Shown here piece after piece: positions 1 to 5,800 of a DNA stretch of 8,210 nt. Source of the stretch: Methylotenera sp. (GTDB lineage Bacteria > Pseudomonadota > Gammaproteobacteria > Burkholderiales > Methylophilaceae); the NCBI GenBank assembly GCA_027487055.1, contig JAIYEJ010000339.1, positions 1 through 8,210 on the forward strand. Reading direction: 5' to 3'. How positions within the stretch are numbered: the first letter of the stretch is position 1; every line of letters starts with the position of its first letter. The translations under genes were made by a program, and so were the position numbers. The notes beneath the pieces were generated by a model. That model did no database searches. It worked only from the letters and a program-made list of their open reading frames with translations, and was not told the DNA's origin.

Positions 1-154
1 TACTGCCTGACATTAAACTCTTAACTCCATATCCAATACTACCTAATACCAGTAGGCCAATAAGCGCTATGGCAATACGCTTAAGCCATACTTTCCCACT
101 ACTCTCTTCCTCATCATCAGGTCCATCAATATTTGGATCGTAAGCTACTTGCAT
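1..154 (-). CDS. TonB-like or related single-span inner-membrane protein, N-terminal fragment
   Basis: Only the first 51 residues are in the window; the reading frame runs off the left edge without a stop. It starts with ATG at 154, one base after the stop of the upstream ExbD gene, and a GGA seven bases before the ATG (162-164) can serve as ribosome binding site. Visible parts are a short acidic cytoplasmic tail (residues 1-19, with DDEEESS at 13-19), a basic patch (KVWLKR, 21-26) and one hydrophobic helix (about 27-47) followed by polar residues. This is an N-in, C-out signal anchor as in TonB/TolA-type energy transducers, and its place directly after ExbB-ExbD-ExbD fits that role. The proline-rich periplasmic region and C-terminal TonB domain that would prove it lie outside the window. 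It could instead be another periplasmic partner such as an AgmX/PglI-type or TPR protein. That a real gene is here is nearly certain; the function is inferred from topology and context. Confidence 0.72.
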   Translation of the reverse strand, partial: MQVAYDPNIDGPDDEEESSGKVWLKRIAIALIGLLVLGSIGYGVKSLMSGS

Positions 155-155
155 A

Positions 156-560
156 TTAAGTTCCGATACGCCCTGTAACCAAACCCACATTTTCAATTTC
201 TAACTTATTCACTAAATCAATCACACTAACCACGCCAGCATAAGGCGCTTTTGGCTCACCTTTAATCATCACATTAAATTTAGGGTCTGCCGCTTTTGCA
301 GAATTCAATTGGGTTTCAAGTTCGCCCATACTCACACCAACACCATTAATTGTGACTGTGCCGGCTTGTTGTACCTGAACAATTTTAATGTCATGCTTTT
401 CTGTACTTGGTTTGTTAGATGGCTTGGGTAAATTCATCGTTAAACCTTGCACACCAGCAGTTGTCATTAAAATAAAAATGACCAATAACACATAGGCTAA
501 ATCCAACATTGGAGTAATGTTAATCGTGTCATATGGTTGTGCATCATTTTGTACTTGCAT
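156..560 (-). CDS. exbD: ExbD/TolR-family biopolymer transport protein, second copy
   Basis: A 134-residue protein of normal ExbD length. It has a short cytoplasmic N-terminus, one transmembrane helix at about 18-38 and a periplasmic domain to the end. The family signature NITPMLDLAYVLLVIFI (14-30) contains the channel aspartate, Asp20, equivalent to E. coli ExbD Asp25, which carries protons through the ExbB pore. The C-terminal part (VIDLVNKLEIENVGLVT) matches the last helix and strand of the ExbD/TolR periplasmic fold. It should act as the rotor/plug subunit inside an ExbB pentamer in the inner membrane, linking proton flow to a periplasmic partner. ATG at 560 lies three bases after the stop of the preceding ExbD with no clear Shine-Dalgarno, so translation is probably coupled. 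Residues 10-39 are 27/30 identical to the neighbouring ExbD, while the remaining 95 residues align without gaps at only about one quarter identity. Family assignment is firm; the substrate is unknown. Confidence 0.95.
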   Translation of the reverse strand: MQVQNDAQPYDTINITPMLDLAYVLLVIFILMTTAGVQGLTMNLPKPSNKPSTEKHDIKIVQVQQAGTVTINGVGVSMGELETQLNSAKAADPKFNVMIKGEPKAPYAGVVSVIDLVNKLEIENVGLVTGRIGT

Positions 561-563
561 AAC

Positions 564-974
564 TTATTCAGCCAATTTTTTGGTAATCAAACCAACTTCA
601 GTAATATCTAGTTTTTTACAAATTTCTAATACTTCTGATACTTTTTCATAATGCGCAGCGGCATCAGCTTTAAGAACGACAGGGAGCTCAGGGTTGCCAC
701 TTTTGTATTCTGCCAAACGTTGTTCTAGACTTGTCATGTCTACTGGATAAGCGTCCAAATAGATAGCGCCATCACTCGTGATAGTGATTGCTCGCATTTG
801 TGGCTTGGCTAAAGGCGCGGCATTTAACGTTTGTGGTGTATCTACTTTAACGCCCTGCACAGAGGCGGTTGTCATAATGATAAAAATAACAAGCAATACA
901 TAAGCCAAGTCTAACATCGGCGTTATATTAATTTCGTCGTATAGCTGGTTCTCTTCTTTGACGCCTTCTGACAT
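564..974 (-). CDS. exbD: ExbD/TolR-family biopolymer transport protein, first copy
   Basis: A 136-residue ExbD-type protein. The N-terminal 19 residues are polar and acidic (cytoplasmic), a single helix spans about 20-41, and the rest is periplasmic. The signature NITPMLDLAYVLLVIFI (16-32) includes Asp22, the expected proton-carrying aspartate. The end of the protein (VLEICKKLDITEVGLIT) is the typical ExbD/TolR C-terminal helix-strand, and it contains a single cysteine in the periplasmic domain. ATG at 974 follows the ExbB stop by eight bases, and its AAGG Shine-Dalgarno overlaps that stop codon, which ties its translation to ExbB. It is predicted to assemble with ExbB, and possibly with the second ExbD as a heterodimer, in the inner-membrane channel. 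Many synonymous differences in the helix-coding DNA relative to the second copy point to an old duplication under strong protein-level constraint. Family assignment is firm; the partner and cargo are inferred from the operon. Confidence 0.95.
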   Translation of the reverse strand: MSEGVKEENQLYDEINITPMLDLAYVLLVIFIIMTTASVQGVKVDTPQTLNAAPLAKPQMRAITITSDGAIYLDAYPVDMTSLEQRLAEYKSGNPELPVVLKADAAAHYEKVSEVLEICKKLDITEVGLITKKLAE

Positions 975-980
975 GTGCTG

Positions 981-985
981 CCTTA
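981..985 (-). promoter_or_regulatory. Ribosome binding site of first ExbD, overlapping the ExbB stop
   Basis: On the minus strand TAAGG is followed by six bases and then ATG at 974. The TAA is the stop codon of the ExbB-type gene, so the AAGG Shine-Dalgarno shares bases with it. Ribosomes finishing ExbB are therefore well placed to start ExbD, which suits fixed subunit ratios. It is the best Shine-Dalgarno match in the operon. Confidence 0.6.
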
Positions 986-2692
986 CTCTTTACCGTAAAG
1001 TTCGGCTGCACGGGTTACAAATTCATCCACAAAAATCTGCATTGCAATGGTAATATTTTTAATTCGACTGGCTAAATAGTTGTAGCCAAACAATGCAGGA
1101 ATGGCCACGCCTAAGCCAGCAACCGTGGCCAACAAGGCAGCAGCAATACCAGGGGCAATTGCGTTAACGTTTACGTCTCCTGCCGCTGCAATCGCCGCAA
1201 AAGTAATCATTACACCCACGACGGTACCCAATAAGCCAAGGAATGGGCCGCCGGAAATAGCAATGGTTAACAAGACAATACCTGCATTTTGACGCTGCGT
1301 TTCACGCACCAAGTCAGCATCAATCGCCGCTTTAATCGCATCCATAGAGGCTCCGCTTAATGATAACTGACCACCTTCTTGTTCACGCTTTCTAATCTCG
1401 CGCAGACCAGCCATATATAACATATAAAGGTTTGAGTCTTTGTAATTTGCGCCTTTATCAAGTTGTAACAAATCTGTAGCATCTGCTTTTTGAAAGCGTG
1501 CGAGGAATTTTTTATTGTCTTTATCGGTTTTAGAAACTAGAACGAACTTACTCCACATCACCCATACGCTAATCGCGAACATCACTGCCAATATACCAAT
1601 TACAATCTTAGCGTCCAAGGTCAAACTATTAATTAGGATGCCAATATAATTTGCTTCACCCTCTTCTTCACCCTCTTCACCTTCGCCAGCATCAATACTT
1701 AAAAGTTTGCTATCAACCCCCTGACTAAGTGCTGTCAACTTTAGCCAGCTAGCGCTTCTCGCAACATTAGCAATTTCAAATTCATCCATTTCGCCGATGT
1801 AAGTTTCGCCAATAGCGATGCCTCCTGATCCTGTTAAGGTCGGAATATCTCCTGTTGCGACTTCTGTACCATCAAGATACAACTTAGCTTTACCACCTGC
1901 GATGGTAAATGCTACATGCTGCCAAACGGCTGGTTTTAACTCACCACCTGTCATCAAAGCATCACCGGTTTTAAGTGTCAGCTTTTGTGCATCTATACCA
2001 AAAACAATCCCATCTTTTTGATTAAATAAATTACTTGTTTGAGGCAGGCTCGCTGGTTTTATCCATGCAGACCAAGTGTAAGTTGCACCAGGATTTATCG
2101 CCGCGCTTTCTGAAATGTTAATTGGACTACCATTAAAACTTGCGCTTTCACCTACCAAACCTGCTTTTTGACTAGTAACAGTTCCAGTTGCTTGCAAGCC
2201 AGTGTTAGAACTATCTAGCAATAAACCTTTATCAGCGAAGTGAAAAAGTGCAACAGTGCTCACATCTGAAATTGATTTATCACTACTATTAGATGTTGCA
2301 TTCTCATTGTTGTGATACAACCAAAAGTGTGCATCTTTAACTACTGCATTAATTGTTGGAACTTTCACCCAGATGACAGCCAACTCATTGACTGCATCGA
2401 ACTTTTCGATGTAGTACTTAAGCTCAGTTTTGTCATCTTGTGCAATAAAACGTAAATCGGAACCATCCACATTTACGCTAGTAAAATCAAAGTTGCCAGA
2501 GTGTAAGCGTACTACTACCTGCGCATTAGTTACTGGTTCTAATAGACCTTCTGAATTAATAGAAATTTTCTTACGCGCTGCCCAATCTGCATTCCACTCG
2601 GCATGCGCGACTGATGAAAACAGAACAAATAACGAAGCTAACCAGATGAAAAAATACTTCCTCTGGCGGAAAAGAATATTGAGATTTAACAT
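983..2692 (-). CDS. ExbB/TolQ/MotA-family proton channel with periplasmic DUF2341 and LamG-like domains
   Basis: A 569-residue protein, more than twice the length of classical ExbB (about 240). Residues 1-31 form a signal peptide (basic FRQRK, hydrophobic FFIWLASLFVLF, cleavage after AHA). About 32-130 resembles DUF2341 (starts EWNADWAARKKI; includes the YYIEKFD and FWLYHN stretches). About 145-325 is a LamG/concanavalin-A-like jellyroll (ALFHF near the start, TYTWSAWIKP, WQHVAFTI, KLYLDGTEV, GEMDEFEIANVARS). An acidic Gly/Glu linker (336-346) leads to TM1 (about 362-382), a cytoplasmic loop, TM2 (about 470-495, with GLLGTVVG and Thr490) and TM3 (about 510-538, with APGIAAALLATVAGL and Thr523). 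The TM2/TM3 motifs are those of ExbB/TolQ pores. The glutamate usual in ExbB TM3 (APGIAEALLAT; E. coli E176) is alanine here (Ala518). The protein should form the pentameric channel, with its lectin-like domains in the periplasm. ATG at 2692 is preferred over an in-frame TTG at 2731 because it gives a compact signal peptide and lies downstream of the candidate promoter; neither start has a good ribosome site. The sugar or protein ligand of the LamG domain is unknown. Confidence 0.92.
   Translation of the reverse strand: MLNLNILFRQRKYFFIWLASLFVLFSSVAHAEWNADWAARKKISINSEGLLEPVTNAQVVVRLHSGNFDFTSVNVDGSDLRFIAQDDKTELKYYIEKFDAVNELAVIWVKVPTINAVVKDAHFWLYHNNENATSNSSDKSISDVSTVALFHFADKGLLLDSSNTGLQATGTVTSQKAGLVGESASFNGSPINISESAAINPGATYTWSAWIKPASLPQTSNLFNQKDGIVFGIDAQKLTLKTGDALMTGGELKPAVWQHVAFTIAGGKAKLYLDGTEVATGDIPTLTGSGGIAIGETYIGEMDEFEIANVARSASWLKLTALSQGVDSKLLSIDAGEGEEGEEEGEANYIGILINSLTLDAKIVIGILAVMFAISVWVMWSKFVLVSKTDKDNKKFLARFQKADATDLLQLDKGANYKDSNLYMLYMAGLREIRKREQEGGQLSLSGASMDAIKAAIDADLVRETQRQNAGIVLLTIAISGGPFLGLLGTVVGVMITFAAIAAAGDVNVNAIAPGIAAALLATVAGLGVAIPALFGYNYLASRIKNITIAMQIFVDEFVTRAAELYGKE
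1655..1687 (-). repeat. Low-complexity GGTGAAGA-type repeat coding an acidic Gly/Glu linker
   Basis: Imperfect copies of a GGTGAAGAGG-like unit encode GEGEEGEEEGE, which joins the periplasmic LamG-like domain of the ExbB-type protein to its first membrane helix. The segment is likely a flexible, negatively charged tether. The repeats make length change by replication slippage in three-base steps plausible. Confidence 0.6.
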
Positions 2693-2714
2693 CGATTTTG
2701 ACTTATTAAAATTG

Positions 2715-2744
2715 AATATAGAGTTTAGCAATACAATGTTTCAG
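2715..2744 (-). promoter_or_regulatory. Candidate sigma70-type promoter for the exbB-exbD-exbD operon
   Basis: On the minus strand CTGAAA (2744-2739; four of six bases match TTGACA) is separated by 18 bases from TATATT (2720-2715; five of six match TATAAT). A start near 2708 would leave a leader of about 16 bases before ATG 2692. It would put the in-frame TTG at 2731 upstream of the transcription start, supporting the ATG. AT-rich DNA yields such matches by chance, so this is only a candidate. Confidence 0.3.
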
Positions 2745-2769
2745 ATTGGTTAAAATAATGTGACAGAAC

Positions 2770-2809
2770 AAATTAAGCATCTAGTCCGTTTTCGACAAAT
2801 GCTTAATTT
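2770..2809 (-). terminator. Hairpin after the exoprotein gene, weak terminator or attenuator
   Basis: A perfect 11-base inverted repeat (AAATTAAGCAT at 2770-2780 against ATGCTTAATTT at 2799-2809) surrounds an inner GTC/GAC pairing (2784-2786 with 2794-2796). It begins 12 bases beyond the TGA of the exoprotein gene. The stem has only two G-C pairs in its outer part, and on the minus strand it is followed by TTTGTTC rather than a clean U tract. It probably stops transcription only partly, or acts as an mRNA 3' stabilising structure, allowing read-through into the ExbB operon. The better T run (2807-2811) is on the plus strand, where no gene needs a terminator. Confidence 0.5.
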
Positions 2810-2821
2810 TTCCCAATAAAA

Positions 2822-5800
2822 TCAATTGCCTATACTAATGACATCCACGTAAATTAATGAAGGCAATACTGGTTTTAAAGATACCTGATTTACTGATTGC
2901 GCTACACTTTGTGCTACTGCAGCAGTTGCAGCGTTAACAGAGTCTGGCGTAGTGGAAACCCCAGCACCAGCAATTGATCCTGTTGCGGCAACTGGTACGC
3001 CAGAAGATGCCCCTTGTACCTGAATATTTGCTGCATTTAGTACAATTGGCGCAACGATTAACAAGTCACCAGCTTCAATCCCTGCTTCACCAGCATCTAC
3101 AGTCGGTGCTGTTAAAAATACTTTACCTTTTAGTGGTTCTTGTAATGGGCCATTAGGACCATCAGGATCATAACTTTGGGCACGAATACCACTACCAGCA
3201 GCTACACCACGGACTTCTACCAAGGTATTACCATCTACATCCGTTTGTACAATTCGTTCTGGCACTGAAGTGGCCGTTTTGGAACCACGGCCAGCGTCTA
3301 TCGTGCCGCTGGTAGACCAAATTGCAATATCACTACCAAACTGTGTAATGACTTTTGATTGGTTAACTGAAAAATCGCCATCAGCAATACCACGTATAGC
3401 ACCACCTTTTTCAGTGATAATACCAATATCGCCGCCTTTACCTGGTACGCCAACGTTAATTAAGCCGCCAGGTGCTAACAAGTCAATGCTACCGCCACTG
3501 TTGGTTGATATTTTACTGTTAAATAACAAAATATCCCCTTGGCTTAAAGTTGGAAAAAGTGATGCTATTGCATTATTGCCACGGTCATGATTGCCTGCTT
3601 TTGCAAAGCCTTTTGCAGATTCAATGAGTTCTTCTGTGAGATGCCTGTTCACAAATATAGTTTTTGACTCCAAATCTAGGGCATTAAATTGCGCCAATGC
3701 TTCGACATTGTTAAGTGTATTGTTACCTGTTTTTTTGCGAATATATTCTGCGACACTATTGGCAGTGATAGTGCGATATTCTGCTAATTTTGTTGCATCA
3801 TTCGCTATGGTTGCAGGTCCTGCGCCTGTTGGTGCAATATAGCGATCAATATAGCCTTGTACGTTTGCACCACTCCCTAAACCTGCTTGCAATGTGATTG
3901 AAGCGCCCTCTTTGGGTAGTGCAGGATTTGCACGAGCTAGTTGCCCAATTGATGAATCCTGTAAAGTGATATCATTGTTACCAGTGCTACCAGTCGTTGT
4001 GATGGTGGTAATATTTGGATCAACCAAATCAATATTTCTCCCAGCTTGTACTAATAGCTCACCAGGGCCAGCAATGCTTACTTTAGCTGTTTTAACGTCA
4101 TTACCCGCTTTAATTAAGCTAATATCACTTGTATTATTATTTTGTATAATCAATCTTAGTTTGTTGATATCTTGCCCAGCAACTAGCTTACTTGACTTGG
4201 CAAGTACAACGGAGTCAGTTGGATTTTCACTACCTATACTGCCATTTTGAGCGACGACAATGACTGGTTCAGTATTGTTTTTATGTAACAATTGTGGTGA
4301 ATGATTCAGCACATTTGACCCTAAATTGCTTGCGTTAATCCTTACTTGTGTAACTGGATTATTAATATTAGGCAATAGGGCTAAATCAGCGTCTGACATA
4401 ACGATATTACCTAGAGTAACATTGTTAGTTGCTAATATTTTTAGATCGCCTTTGGATGAAGGCAGTAGCACTGTATTTTTAAAACTAATATTGCCATTTT
4501 GTGTTACCAAACTTAATTGGCCCGGTGCATACTTAAGACCTTCCGACGCTGCGGCCGACAAGCCGGTAATATTACTAGCAATATTCTCTCCGCCTACAAA
4601 TGCAATATCTCCATTTAAACTTGTTAAGTTAACTTTGGCAGTTTCTGAGTAAGAGTTAAAGTAGGCGTTGTCTCCACTTGGATCAAGTGCAGATGCATTT
4701 GTTAATGATTGATTCACCAAAGTTGGATTAACTACAGCTTCGATATAGGCATTTTTTGCCGCATTCACGTTCCAACTACCATCTTGCAAAGCTAAAACTG
4801 TCCCAAATGTATTGCCTTGTTTTTGAATAGATTCACCTGCACTAATTGCTCCTTCGCCTTTCGCAACAAAATAGACACCATTATTAATGTTGCCACCTGC
4901 AACTATGGCTATGTCACCTCCACCATCGATACGCTGATTGCCAGAAGCTTTAATTGTTGTAGCGATTACATTCCCATCTAGATCTGTAATGGTTTCAGTT
5001 CGATCAAAGTTATCGAACCTACCACTAGCAACAGCAGAAGCCGAGAAGTTTGATATATTTGCACCTGCACTTAAATCAATGTCGCCACCGCCCATCGTAG
5101 CTAAACTTTGTCTAAATAAATCAGGGCGTACCCACCAACTTGTATCTTTATTTTGAGTGCCGCCACCTTGGCGGAACAACCATTGATTAATGAGTTGGCG
5201 ACCATTTGCTTGTGACTCACCCCCAACAATATTGCCTTTTGTATTAATTGAGATGTCGCCACCATCTGTTAGGTAAAGTGGGTTATTTTTACTAGGTATT
5301 GAAAAACCTTCTAACGCTGAAGCTTCTTTACCAGCAGTATAGATTACAGTATCAGGCCCCATGATTAAATCACCACCAGTTGAAATATCAATATCACCAG
5401 TCCCAGTTCGTATTGATCGTATAGGTCTAACCCGTGAAGCAATTGGTCCAGTTGTAGGTAATGCAGCCGCATTAAACTGAACATTACCAATACCATCATT
5501 GGTTTTAAGTATATCGGCCGAACTAAAGTCCAAGCCTGCTACCAAGCGATATGACCATGAATCACCTGTGCCAATTTGCCCAGTGCTTAAAGCAGTCGTA
5601 AAGCCATCACTAATACTGCCGTTTAAAATCAAATTATCAGTAGCGCGTAAGGTTAATATTCCCGGTTCATTGCCGGTGCGTGATTCACTGTACAAATTCC
5701 AATCGCTACTTATTGTTAAATCAGTACTTGATAGAACCTCTGTGCCTGCACGTAAATGGAATGAGTTATCACCAGTTTTACCAAGACTTGCCACAATAGA

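Noticed and set aside
2693..2731. TTG start at 2731 for the ExbB-type protein
   Set aside because: The extra 13 residues would lengthen an already complete signal peptide, no Shine-Dalgarno precedes the TTG, and the candidate promoter would start transcription downstream of it.
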